Assembly: GCF_001463705.1 (NCBI RefSeq)
Contig: NZ_BBWH01000014.1
Location: 1 to 52,055 of the forward strand
DNA: 52,055 nt
DNA from: Aureimonas sp. AU12
Lineage (GTDB): Bacteria; Pseudomonadota; Alphaproteobacteria; Rhizobiales; Rhizobiaceae
Reading direction: 5' to 3'
Below are positions 35,729-45,200 of this stretch, in pieces. Position 1 is the stretch's first letter. Each line of letters begins with the position of its first letter. The notes under the pieces were generated by a model. That model was not told the origin of the DNA, ran no database searches, and was given only the letters and a program-made list of their open reading frames with translations. Both the position numbers and the translations under genes were made by a program.

Positions 35729-38032
35729 TCAGACGACGAGGCCCGCCGCCGCGAACGCCGCGCGCTGTCGCGCAAGCTCGGCGGCGACCGCCGGCTCGGC
35801 GCCGCGACCGTTCGGGTCGCTGGCAAAGCGCAGCAGCCCGTTCGGGCAATAGCGCTCGTCGTCCCAGCCGGGATGGTCCAGAACGGGGTAGAGGCAGATC
35901 CCCTCCACGGGCACGCCGGCGCGCATGGCCGCGCGCACCTCCGAGCCGACGTAGGCCAGCCAGTCCGGCCGGCGATCCCCCTCGATTCCGGTCTCGGCGA
36001 CGAAGATCGGGCGCCCATAGCGGGAATGGGTCTCGGTCAGGATGGCGCGGAACGGCTTGTAGAGCGGGTGGCCGAGATCGATCGGCGGGCCGCCGTGGAT
36101 CCACTGGTTGTTGAAGTAGTAGTTGACGCCGACGAGGTCGAGCAGCGCCTCGCGCCCGCCGATCTGTGGCCAGGCGCGCCCCGCCAGCATGTCCCAGGCC
36201 TGGAATTGCGCCTGCCGGTGCCCTTCGGCATGAGCAGCGTCGTGCGGGCGCGAGGGATCGCAGATCACGTTGATGACGGGGTCGGCATGGACGAAGCGGG
36301 CGGCGGGATCGACGAGAAGGATCGCCTCCATCGCCGCGATCGAGGCGCGCGAGAGCTGCACCTTCAACTCGTGCGCCCGCCCATGGGCGAAGGGGTTGAG
36401 GTAGCCGGCATCGCCGCCGCCCCAGGCGAAGAACGAGATCTCGTTGACCGGCGCGTAGAAGCGCGTTCCGCTTGTGCGCGCTCCGATCACCCGGGCCGCC
36501 TCGGCCGCGAACCTTGCGAAGCGGGCGACGAATTCGGGGCGCCAGATATCGAGATCGTCCGGCCAGCCATAGTGGAGGATGTCCCAGACGACCTGCGTCC
36601 CCGTTGCCTCCGCCGCGCTCAGCTGCGCCTCGAGGCTCGTCCAGTCGTAGCGGCCGGGCTCGGGCTCGATCAGATGCCAGCGCAGCCCGTCACGGACGGT
36701 GGCGATGGCGTGTCCGCGCAGGGCCGTATAGTCCTCTTGGGCGAAACGATCGTGGTAGCTCGCGGCGATCATGTCCACCCGCCGGCGGTCGTGCGCGCGC
36801 CGGTGCGTCGATGACTCGAAGCCGCCGTGAAAGAACGACCGGAACAGCGCCGGGCGGTGCGCCGGGCGCCGCGTCTCGGCCAGCACCTCGGCGATGACAG
36901 CCTCCCACTGCGCCACCACCACCGGCACCGCATAGTCGCGCTCGACCGTGGCGCGCAGCGCCAAGCCGAGCCGAGCCCGGCGCTCGGGATCCCCGATCAG
37001 CGCGAGCATCCCGGCGGCCAGCGCCTGCGGATCCTCGTGCGGCACGAAGAGGCCGCTGACGCCGTCCTCGATCTGCTGCAGCGCGCCGTTGTCGGGCGTC
37101 GCCAGCACCGGCAGCCGGGCAGCGCCCGCCTCTGCGATCACATGCGGCATGCCCTCGCCGCGCGACAGCCAGGCGAAGACGTCGAGGGCGGACAGCAACT
37201 CGGGAATGTCCGCGCGATCGCCGAGGAAGCGCAGCGTGCCGCCAAGGCCGAGAGCGGCCGCGTGGGCGTGCAGCGCCTGCGCATAATCCGGCAGGAAGGC
37301 GTCGGGGCCGCCGATGACGAGGAAACGCGCGTCCGGACGCGTGCGCCGCACGATCGCAGCCGCCTCGATGAAATCCTCAACGCGCTTCTTCGGGTCGAGC
37401 CGCCCGACCCAGCCGATCACGGGTGTTTCGTCGCCGAAGCCGAGCGCCCGGCGCATCGGCACGCGCGTCGCGGGATCGAAGGCGCCAAGATCCACCATCG
37501 AGGGGATCTCGACGGCGTCAGCCTCGCGGCCGGGCATGCGCGAGGCCGCGGCGTCGCGGATCGAGCGGCAGACGCCGACATAGCGTCGGGTGAAGTGCTT
37601 GGGGCCGCCGAGCGCCTCCGACACCAGCCCGCCATGTTCGATCAGCGCCGGACGATGGTGCAGCCGCTCCAGCGCCGGATAGATGTCGGCGACGTTCTGG
37701 CAGGAGACCACGAGATCGTAGGCCGCCAGCTTGCCCGCGAGATAGGAGATCGTATCCTCGAAGGAGAGCGCATAGGGCGTGCGGTCGACGGAGACGCCGA
37801 GCGCCTCCAGCTGCTCGTGCGTCTGCTCGGGCATGCCGTCCCGCCGGAAGCAGGCGACGACGTCGATGCGGTAGCGCGCGGGGTCGAGATGCCGGGCGAG
37901 AAGACGAACCTCGGTCTCCTCGCCCCCCACCACCAGCCAGGCGAAGACGAAGAGGATGCGGATCGGCCCCTCCTCGTCCGCCGGCCCCTCCCTGCCCGAC
38001 GGATTGGCTGACGCTTGAACCATTGCCGACAT
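35729..38032 (-). CDS. Fusion of family 4 glycosyltransferase and clan GH-A glycoside hydrolase
   Basis: The 767-residue protein joins two enzymes. Residues about 24-390 are a GT-B glycosyltransferase of family 4, with GWVGRLDPKKRVEDFIEAA and the E-x7-E motif from Glu293 to Glu301 (EGMPHVIAE). Residues about 395-760 form a TIM-barrel glycoside hydrolase resembling family 1 or another clan GH-A family. Its acid/base is Glu531 in PVNEIS and its nucleophile Glu680 in VAETG. Both catalytic Glu residues are present, so the hydrolase may be active. The ATG overlaps the upstream stop as TGATG, and it is the last gene of the operon. A glycan-trimming or transglycosylating role is inferred. Confidence 0.85.
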   Translation of the reverse strand: MSAMVQASANPSGREGPADEEGPIRILFVFAWLVVGGEETEVRLLARHLDPARYRIDVVACFRRDGMPEQTHEQLEALGVSVDRTPYALSFEDTISYLAGKLAAYDLVVSCQNVADIYPALERLHHRPALIEHGGLVSEALGGPKHFTRRYVGVCRSIRDAAASRMPGREADAVEIPSMVDLGAFDPATRVPMRRALGFGDETPVIGWVGRLDPKKRVEDFIEAAAIVRRTRPDARFLVIGGPDAFLPDYAQALHAHAAALGLGGTLRFLGDRADIPELLSALDVFAWLSRGEGMPHVIAEAGAARLPVLATPDNGALQQIEDGVSGLFVPHEDPQALAAGMLALIGDPERRARLGLALRATVERDYAVPVVVAQWEAVIAEVLAETRRPAHRPALFRSFFHGGFESSTHRRAHDRRRVDMIAASYHDRFAQEDYTALRGHAIATVRDGLRWHLIEPEPGRYDWTSLEAQLSAAEATGTQVVWDILHYGWPDDLDIWRPEFVARFARFAAEAARVIGARTSGTRFYAPVNEISFFAWGGGDAGYLNPFAHGRAHELKVQLSRASIAAMEAILLVDPAARFVHADPVINVICDPSRPHDAAHAEGHRQAQFQAWDMLAGRAWPQIGGREALLDLVGVNYYFNNQWIHGGPPIDLGHPLYKPFRAILTETHSRYGRPIFVAETGIEGDRRPDWLAYVGSEVRAAMRAGVPVEGICLYPVLDHPGWDDERYCPNGLLRFASDPNGRGAEPAVAAELARQRAAFAAAGLVV

Positions 38033-41000
38033 CAATCGCGGACCTTGAACACGATCTGGAGGAAGTCCGGTCGCTCATCCACGAGATGGCGCAGGAAGGC
38101 GGGCGCCTCCTCGAAGGGCACGACATGGGTGATCATGTGCTTGGCGATGTCGCCGCCGCGCTCGGTGAGGAGCCCGATCGTCTCCTGCGCCAGCCGCCGC
38201 TTGTTCCACTCGAAGCCGAGACCGCGCGGCACCCGGTTGATCTGCGCGCAGCGGATCGACAGGCCGTTATGATGGAACTCCTCGCCGAGCCGCACCGCCT
38301 CCGTCCCGCCCTGGTAGAAGGCGAGATCGATCACCGTGCCCTGCGGGCGCAGCGCTCGCAGGCTCGCCTGCAGCGAACGGGCGTCGGCACGCGTCTGGAA
38401 CACGAAGTCGGCGCCGCGATCGCCGCCGCCATGGTGCCAGTTGGCCTTGGCGTAGGCCCAGGCCTGGTCCTCGTCCATCGCCGTGAAGCCGAGCGCCTCG
38501 ATCCGCCCACGGCGGAACGGCGAGGGATCGGCGACCACGATTTCGGCCGCGCCCGCGCGCGCCGCGAAGAGCGCCGTGAGCAGGCCGACGACACCGCCGC
38601 CGACGACCAGCACCGGGCGCCCGCAGACCCCCTGCCCCAGCCGCTCGACATGAGCCCCGGCAAGCTCCGCGTCGGCATGAAGGATGCCGTTCGCCGCGAT
38701 CGGCCCCATCTGCGCGACGTAAATGCCGAGCATCGGATCGAGCCCAGCCGGCATCTTGATCAGGAGATCGTGGAACGGGTCGGCCGTGTGGCCGCTCTTG
38801 TGGGCATAGGTCGAGGCGACGACGTCGCCGGTAGCGAAGCCCGGCGCCCTCGCCTCGGTGACGCGGGCCACCTCCATGTAGCCGAGGAACGGCACCGGAA
38901 AGTGCTGGCCGGCCTCGCCGGGCACGAAGACGCCGCGCCCGGCATCCCAGCGCGAATGGAGATAGGGATTGGTGTTCTTGTAGAAGGTCAGCTCGGTGCC
39001 GGCCGAGAAGCCGGTATAGAGCGTGTCGAGCCGCACCTGGCCGTCGCCGGGCGGGCCTTCCTCGTACTGGAAGTGATAGGCCTCGCCGGGCCGTTCGACG
39101 CCGAGCGAGCGGATGTGGCGATGGCCCGGCGGCAGCTGGCCCGGCTCGGGTCGCGGGGGAAACTGCAACGGCGCCAGCGCCGCACGGGCCGGCACCGGGG
39201 CGGTGAGGCGGATCACCTCGCCGCTGCGGCCCGATTCCACCACGGCGAGCGCCAGCCGGTGCGTCGCCACCGCGTCGCCATAGGTGCAGCGGATGCGGTT
39301 TTCACCGCCCGCCACGGCGTCGATGAAGTCGCGGTCCTCGCGCCAGACCGGGTCGCCGTCGGCGCCGCGCACCGGCCGCCCGCGCCCGACATCCACCATG
39401 ATGTCGCGGTCGGTCAGCTCGATCGCCAGCCTGTCGGCGAAAATGTGGAGCCCGACGCGGTGGCTCCAGCCGAGAAGGCAGGTGGAGGCGATGTTGGCGA
39501 CGGTGCCGCTGGCGAAGGTGAGGCTCGCCGTCGAGGTGGTGGGCACGTCGAGGCCAGGGAAGTCGGTGCGGTCCTTGTGCGCCGCGCGCCCATAGACTTC
39601 CGTGACCTCGCCGACGAGGAAGCGGGCGAGATCGAGAAGATGCGTCGCCTGCTCGACCATCTGGCCGCCGGAGCGGTCCTCGTGCCACCACCATTGCGGC
39701 GGCGGCGTCGAATCCAGCCAGTAGCCCGACAGGAGCTGCGCGGGATTGTCCTTGAGGAGCGCGCGCGCTTCGTCCACCGTGTCGAGATAGCGCCAATGGT
39801 AGCCGACACCGGTGACGAGGCCCTTCGCCTCCACCGCCGCCGCGATTGCCTCGGCCGTCTCGATATCGAGCGCCACCGGCTTCTCGACGAAGAAGGGCAG
39901 ACCGCGCTCGATCGCAGCACGCTCCGGCGCGCCGTGCGCGAAGGGCGGGATGCAGATGTAGACGGCATCGAGGGCGCAGGCGTCCATCATCTCGGCCGCA
40001 TCGCCGAAGGCACGCGCCCCGAAACGCAGCGCCGCGTCTTCGGCCCGGGCGCGATCGGTGTCGGCGAAACCGACGATCGCGACGTCGGTGAACTGTTCGA
40101 GAATGCCGAGATGGCGTTGGGCGATGCCCCCGGCTCCGACGAAGCCGATACGGATGGTCTTCATGTCACTGTCCTGGACTGCGTCTTGAGAAGATGCCGC
40201 GAGCCGACGGTAGAGGGCGAGCGTCGCCTCCGCCATGCCAGCGGCCTGGAACATCGTGTCGAAGCGCAAGCGCCCGGCTTGGCCGGCGCGCGCCAGCATT
40301 GCCGGGTCATCCAGCGCCTGCATCAGCCTTGCCGCCAGCGACGCGGGGTCGCCGGGCTCGGTGAGCCAGCCGGTCTCCTCGTCCACCACCGCCTCGTCGG
40401 TGCCCCCGATCCGGGTGGCGACGACCGGACGCCCGGCCGCCATGGCTTCGAGCACCACAAGCGGCAGGCCTTCGAAGAGCGAGGGCAGCACCAGACAGTC
40501 GGCGGCCGCCAGGAGATCGGGCACGTCGGTGCGATGGCCGAGAAACTGCACGGCCTCACTGAGCCCGGCGGCTTCGGCTTGCGCTTCCAGCGCCTGGTGC
40601 AAGGGGCCCTCGCCAGCCACGAGGCAGACGAGACCGGGATGGGCGGCGAGCACGGCGCCGAGCGCGTCCAGAAGGATGGCATGCCCCTTCTGCGCCGTCA
40701 GCCGGGCGACCACGAGAAGCACCAGCACATCCGGCTTGAGCCCGAGCCACTGCCGGACCTCGGCGCGCGGATACGAGCCCTTGCGTGGATGAATGCCGTT
40801 GCGGATCGCGTGAACCCGGTCCGGCGCGACGCCGGCCGCCACGAAGCTTCGGGCGGCGCCATCGGAGACGCAGACCACGGCATCGAGATCGGCGACCGCG
40901 CCAAGATAGGCCGCGATCTCGTCCGCTTCGGTCAGCACGAAGGGCAAGTGCTCCGTGCGCACGACCCGGCCGAGCCCGGCCATGCGCCCGATCTCGGCGA

Positions 41001-41295
41001 GCGCATGCCCCTCCCAGCCGATGCCGGCATGGACATGGAGGACGTCAGCGCGCCAACGGCCGAGCCGATCGCCGAACGAGCCCGGCTCGTCGGCATCGAA
41101 AGGCATCGCGGCCAGCCCTTCGCGAAGGGCGTGCGCGACGAGCCCGCTGCGGGGATCGGCGGCGATCACCACGTCGTCATGGCGCGACAGCTCGCGCGCC
41201 AGCGCCAGCATGTGCTCGCCGACGCCAGACGGAATGAGGCTGTCGGTGGCGAGGCAGATACGAAGGCGCCGCGGCACCGAACCCGCTGGGCTCAA
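38032..41295 (-). CDS. Three-domain fusion: glycosyltransferase, Gfo/Idh oxidoreductase and MDR dehydrogenase
   Basis: The 1,087-residue protein carries three enzyme domains in one frame. Residues about 10-368 are a family 4 glycosyltransferase, with VARLTAQKGHAILLDAL and an E-x7-E motif at EGLPLVVLE (275-283). Residues about 378-705 are a Gfo/Idh/MocA oxidoreductase, with the Rossmann loop GFVGAGGIAQRH and the EKP motif at 471-473. Residues about 725-1087 are an MDR alcohol dehydrogenase-like domain with VVGGGVVGLL. The usual zinc cysteines are missing, so the last domain is probably zinc-free. The TTG start at 41295 overlaps the upstream stop as TTGA. An internal ATG (Met378, position 40164) has AGGA 7 bp before it and could give a separate oxidoreductase. 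It likely makes and adds an unusual sugar. Confidence 0.85.
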   Translation of the reverse strand: MSPAGSVPRRLRICLATDSLIPSGVGEHMLALARELSRHDDVVIAADPRSGLVAHALREGLAAMPFDADEPGSFGDRLGRWRADVLHVHAGIGWEGHALAEIGRMAGLGRVVRTEHLPFVLTEADEIAAYLGAVADLDAVVCVSDGAARSFVAAGVAPDRVHAIRNGIHPRKGSYPRAEVRQWLGLKPDVLVLLVVARLTAQKGHAILLDALGAVLAAHPGLVCLVAGEGPLHQALEAQAEAAGLSEAVQFLGHRTDVPDLLAAADCLVLPSLFEGLPLVVLEAMAAGRPVVATRIGGTDEAVVDEETGWLTEPGDPASLAARLMQALDDPAMLARAGQAGRLRFDTMFQAAGMAEATLALYRRLAASSQDAVQDSDMKTIRIGFVGAGGIAQRHLGILEQFTDVAIVGFADTDRARAEDAALRFGARAFGDAAEMMDACALDAVYICIPPFAHGAPERAAIERGLPFFVEKPVALDIETAEAIAAAVEAKGLVTGVGYHWRYLDTVDEARALLKDNPAQLLSGYWLDSTPPPQWWWHEDRSGGQMVEQATHLLDLARFLVGEVTEVYGRAAHKDRTDFPGLDVPTTSTASLTFASGTVANIASTCLLGWSHRVGLHIFADRLAIELTDRDIMVDVGRGRPVRGADGDPVWREDRDFIDAVAGGENRIRCTYGDAVATHRLALAVVESGRSGEVIRLTAPVPARAALAPLQFPPRPEPGQLPPGHRHIRSLGVERPGEAYHFQYEEGPPGDGQVRLDTLYTGFSAGTELTFYKNTNPYLHSRWDAGRGVFVPGEAGQHFPVPFLGYMEVARVTEARAPGFATGDVVASTYAHKSGHTADPFHDLLIKMPAGLDPMLGIYVAQMGPIAANGILHADAELAGAHVERLGQGVCGRPVLVVGGGVVGLLTALFAARAGAAEIVVADPSPFRRGRIEALGFTAMDEDQAWAYAKANWHHGGGDRGADFVFQTRADARSLQASLRALRPQGTVIDLAFYQGGTEAVRLGEEFHHNGLSIRCAQINRVPRGLGFEWNKRRLAQETIGLLTERGGDIAKHMITHVVPFEEAPAFLRHLVDERPDFLQIVFKVRD

Positions 41296-43724
41296 GTGGA
41301 GGGCCCGGCCGTCAGCGTCGAGACCCCGGCACCGGCGCCCGCCATCGCCGGCTGGCCGCCCATGCGGGCATAAGTGGCGAGGGCCTGCGCCACGACCTGA
41401 TCCATGTTGTAGTAGCGATAGGTGGCGAGCCGCCCGACGAAGCTGACATCGGGCGTCGCGTTGGCGAGCGTCTCATAGCGCCGGTAGATCGCCTGGTTCT
41501 CCTCGCGCGGCACAGGATAATAGGGGTCGCCCTTGTCGCATGGGAACTCGTAGGAGACGCTCGTCTTGGCGTGGTTCTGGCCTGTCAGGTGCTTGTACTC
41601 GGTGATCCGCGTGTACGGCACGTCCCTGGCGGGATAGTTCACCACCGCCACCGGCTGGAACTGCTCAAGATCATGCGTCTCATGCCGGAAGGCGAGGCAG
41701 CGATAGGGCAATCGGCCAAAGCGATGGTCGAAGAACTCGTCCACCGGTCCGGTGAAGACCGTATGCCCGACATCGATGGTCTCGCGCACCGAACGATAGT
41801 CGGTGCCGGTGCGAACCGTGATCCCGGGATGGTCGAGCATACGCTCGAACATCGCTGTGTAGCCGTCTGCCGGCATCGCCTGGAACCGGTCGAGGAAGTA
41901 TCGGTCGTCGGTGTCGGTGCGGGTCGGCACGCGGGCCGTCACCGAGCGGTCGAGCTGCGAGGGGTCGAGGCCCCACTGCTTCTGGGTGTAGCCACGGAAG
42001 AAGGTCTCGTAGAGCTCGCGCCCGACCGCCGCCACCACGACGTCCTCCGAGGTGCGGATCTCCGCCACCGGCTCGGCACGCGCGCTCAGAAAAGCCGCCG
42101 CTTCGGCGTCGGTCCTGAGGTCGAGGCCGTAGAGACCGTTCAACGTCGTGCGGTTGATCGGGATCGGCAGGAGATGCTCGCCGACGCTGGCGAGAACCCG
42201 GTGCTCGTAGGGGCGCCACGCCGTGAACCGCGAGAGGTAGTCGACCACCTTCGGGCTGTTCGTGTGAAAGATGTGCGGCCCGTAGCGGTGGACGAGAACG
42301 CCCGCCGCGTCGTGATGATCGTAGGCATTGCCGCCGATATGGTCGCGCCGGTCGACGACGAGGACGCGCTGGCCGGAGCCCTCGGCCAACCGTTCCGCCA
42401 GCACCGCTCCGGCAAAGCCCGCGCCGACCACGAGCGTGTCGAAACGCTCGCGCCGGTCGATCGTATGGACCGCCGGGGCGCCCGGCGCCTCGTCGTTGGC
42501 GGCGTGCGTGCCGGCCGAGCGCGCGGCGATCACGGCATCCGACAGGATGCGCGCCATCTGCGCCTGCGTCACGTCCCACGAAATTCCGGCGAGCGCAGCG
42601 TCGGCAGCTTCCAGCCACGGGCCCGTGCGCCCGAGTGCCAGCGCCGCCTCGCAGGCCACGACGAAGCCGGGAGCATCCGAGGCGATCGCGACGCCGTCAA
42701 GTTCGCCATAGTGGCGCACCACGTCGGCGATCCCGGTGGAGACCACGGGCCGCCCGCCCGCCAGGTATTCCGGCGTCTTCGTCGGGCTGATGAAACGCGT
42801 CGCCTCGTTGATGGCGAAGGGCATCAACGCCACGTCCCACCCCCCGAGATAGGCCGGGAGCTCGCCGTAGGATTTGGAGCCCAGCCAATGCAGGTTCGGC
42901 GCGCGCGGCAGGTCGGCCGGGTCGATCTTGGCGACCGGCCCGAGCATCACGAGGCTCCAGTCCGGCCGCAGCGCCGCGACGTCGCGAAGGAGAGCGAGAT
43001 CCAGCCGCTCGTCGATCACGCCGTAGAAGCCGAGCACCGGGCCGGGAAGGACCGCCTGATCGCCGGGAAGGGCGAGATCGGCGCCCCGCGCCCGGCCGAA
43101 ATGTGCGGCATCGACGGCGGAGGGGAAGGCGTGGATGTTGGCGTGGCGGTGCCGCTTGGCCTCGTAAAGACTCCAGCCGCCGGTGAAGACGGCGTCGGCC
43201 CGCGCGATGAGCGCCGTCTCCATCTGGACGAGGCGCGGATCGGCGAAGCGAAAGCCCGTGAGTTCGTCCATGCAATCGTAGACGACCGCCGCGGCCTTCA
43301 CGTCCGCGGCGAACGCGAACATGAGAGGCGTGTAGAACCAGAGCACCGGCTCGCTGGCGCAGACCGTGTCGACGAGCATGGCGAGAAGGTCGCGCAGGGC
43401 GGCCTCGCGCTCGGACACGCTCCACCAGTGCGGCAGGCGCGGGCGCAGCGCCACGACGCCGTCGGCCGGGAACGGGTGAAACTCGAGGTAGGGCAACGGA
43501 TGGTCGCAGGGGATGTACTCTTCGAAGAAGAACACCTTCCGGTCGCTCGCGAAGCGCCGCATCAGGTGCTGCGGTCGCTGCGTCACGAAATCCCAGCGCA
43601 GATGGGAAAAACAGATGATCGGCGCCTCGCCCGGCGGTGTCCCAAGACTTTCGCCGGACCGGCGACCGTGGGCGGATGGAACGTCGATCGTTGCTGACGG
43701 CAATGTGCGCCCCTTATCGTTCAA
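41292..43724 (-). CDS. Fusion of glycosyltransferase and UDP-galactopyranose mutase
   Basis: The 810-residue protein has an N-terminal GT-B glycosyltransferase (about residues 33-405) with the family opening FSHLRWDFVTQRPQHLMRRF and a late TKTPEYLAGGRPVVST loop. A C-terminal UDP-galactopyranose mutase follows (about 427-795). The flavin-binding motif is VVGAGFAGAVLAERLA, then GGNAYD and YGPHIFHT, with the conserved catalytic Arg-rich region further on. The mutase interconverts UDP-galactopyranose and UDP-galactofuranose, so the fused transferase may add galactofuranose. The start is TTG at 43724, 17 bp after the upstream stop, without a strong ribosome site, so it is uncertain. Confidence 0.88.
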   Translation of the reverse strand: MNDKGRTLPSATIDVPSAHGRRSGESLGTPPGEAPIICFSHLRWDFVTQRPQHLMRRFASDRKVFFFEEYIPCDHPLPYLEFHPFPADGVVALRPRLPHWWSVSEREAALRDLLAMLVDTVCASEPVLWFYTPLMFAFAADVKAAAVVYDCMDELTGFRFADPRLVQMETALIARADAVFTGGWSLYEAKRHRHANIHAFPSAVDAAHFGRARGADLALPGDQAVLPGPVLGFYGVIDERLDLALLRDVAALRPDWSLVMLGPVAKIDPADLPRAPNLHWLGSKSYGELPAYLGGWDVALMPFAINEATRFISPTKTPEYLAGGRPVVSTGIADVVRHYGELDGVAIASDAPGFVVACEAALALGRTGPWLEAADAALAGISWDVTQAQMARILSDAVIAARSAGTHAANDEAPGAPAVHTIDRRERFDTLVVGAGFAGAVLAERLAEGSGQRVLVVDRRDHIGGNAYDHHDAAGVLVHRYGPHIFHTNSPKVVDYLSRFTAWRPYEHRVLASVGEHLLPIPINRTTLNGLYGLDLRTDAEAAAFLSARAEPVAEIRTSEDVVVAAVGRELYETFFRGYTQKQWGLDPSQLDRSVTARVPTRTDTDDRYFLDRFQAMPADGYTAMFERMLDHPGITVRTGTDYRSVRETIDVGHTVFTGPVDEFFDHRFGRLPYRCLAFRHETHDLEQFQPVAVVNYPARDVPYTRITEYKHLTGQNHAKTSVSYEFPCDKGDPYYPVPREENQAIYRRYETLANATPDVSFVGRLATYRYYNMDQVVAQALATYARMGGQPAMAGAGAGVSTLTAGPST

Positions 43725-43740
43725 GGCTCAACTCGAAGTG

Positions 43741-44958
43741 TCATGAACCGTTCCCGCGTTGCAGCATGACTTTTGCGGCCGCAACCTGGCGCACGATCTC
43801 GCCGAAGCGCTCGACGGTGTGTGGCCAGGTCCAGCGCGCCAGCACGGCCTCGCGCGGCCGGAAAGAGCCGAGATCGTCCAGCATCGCGGAGAGCGCCGCG
43901 CCGAAGCCCTCGGCAGGCGCGGTTCGCCCGGTCTCGGGCGTGATGAACTGCAGCCCGCAGGCCAGTTTCTCGTTCGACAGAACCGGCAAGCCGGCGAGCA
44001 TGTATTCGGTCAGGATCGCCGGGGCGCCGTCGTCGACGCCGCAGACGACGCCGACCCGCGCCGCGTTCATCAGCGCGTTGACCTGCGCGAAGGGTACGCC
44101 GGGCGGGCCGACGAACTCGATGTCGAGGCTCCGCGCTTGCGCTTCCTCGCGAAGGGCCTCGCCCATCTCGCCATAGCCGAAGACGCAGAGCGCCCGCAGC
44201 GGGCGGGGCGCGGCGGCGAGCGCCTCGAAGAGAATGTCGTGGCGCTTGTAGCCCTGCGCGGCCGCGACGTAGACGACGTCGTGGCGTTTCTCGGCTCCGA
44301 GCGGGCGAAACGTCTCGGGATCGGCGAATTCCGGGCCGATCGGCATCACCGCGCAGCGCATGCCGGGATGGCGGGCACGCACCTCGTCGGACTGCCACTC
44401 GGCGCCCGTGAGCACGAGGTCGAAATGGCGGCTGACCTCGGGGGGAACGCGCAGCGACGGCGCGTCGATCGAATTGTAGACGATGACGCTGCGTGCGCAG
44501 GCTCGAAGGATCCGCTCGTCGACGCCGAGGCCGAGGACCACGAGGATATGCGGCGCGCCCTCTTCACGGATGAAATCGATCATGTCGCTGGAGGAAAAGG
44601 GTGCGCCCTCGCCGTCGAGCCGGAACACGCGCCGCGCCAAGTATGCGCTCTCGCGGCGCAGCGGCGGCACGTCCAGCGACCGCGCGTGGTGCCAGATCTC
44701 GGCATGGTCGGCGAGCCCGGCCTTGACGCAGGCGAGCGGCAGCCGTTCGAGATAGCCGCCGACGACCGCGAGCCCGTCGCGGTCCACCGCCTCGTCGCCC
44801 TGCAGCCCGAATTGGTCCTCGGTGCGCCGGAGCAGAGCGTCCCGCGACAGCCGATCGAGATCGTCGGGACCCAGCCCATGCGGCGGCCACCCTTCGACGA
44901 GATCGCCGATCACCGTGATCGAGGGCCGTCGCGTCAACGGCGCCGCTTCGTCCTCCAT
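43741..44958 (-). CDS. Glycosyltransferase (GT4-like), first gene of the glycan operon
   Basis: The 405-residue protein looks like a GT-B glycosyltransferase. Its N-terminal half is poorly recognisable. The C-terminal half (about 215-395) has VVYVAAAQGYKRHDILFEAL, then CVFGYGEMGEALREEA and the donor-binding DDGAPAILTEYMLAGLPVLSNE, which is typical of family 4-like enzymes. There is no signal peptide or membrane helix. It starts a four-gene minus-strand operon with the three fusion genes downstream. The 242-bp upstream gap to the PAS-LuxR gene is the likely promoter region. The sugar donor is unknown. Confidence 0.82.
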   Translation of the reverse strand: MEDEAAPLTRRPSITVIGDLVEGWPPHGLGPDDLDRLSRDALLRRTEDQFGLQGDEAVDRDGLAVVGGYLERLPLACVKAGLADHAEIWHHARSLDVPPLRRESAYLARRVFRLDGEGAPFSSSDMIDFIREEGAPHILVVLGLGVDERILRACARSVIVYNSIDAPSLRVPPEVSRHFDLVLTGAEWQSDEVRARHPGMRCAVMPIGPEFADPETFRPLGAEKRHDVVYVAAAQGYKRHDILFEALAAAPRPLRALCVFGYGEMGEALREEAQARSLDIEFVGPPGVPFAQVNALMNAARVGVVCGVDDGAPAILTEYMLAGLPVLSNEKLACGLQFITPETGRTAPAEGFGAALSAMLDDLGSFRPREAVLARWTWPHTVERFGEIVRQVAAAKVMLQRGNGS

Positions 44959-45200
44959 GCCCGATCGCCCATCCCTATCCGTGGCGCGGGCCTATGCCAT
45001 GCGCAGTGCGCCCTCTTGGCCGGGGAAACGATCACCGACCACAGATTGTCGTTTAGCCTGACACGAACCGGTGATGCAGCGTTGATTGATCGTCATCGCA
45101 TCCATACCGGAAGTTGTAGCCAAGTGCCTGCGAAGACTGGCGTTTCATCAATGGAGCGATACCCGCGCGCCCGGACCCGTGCGGCAGGAACGGCGACGAT

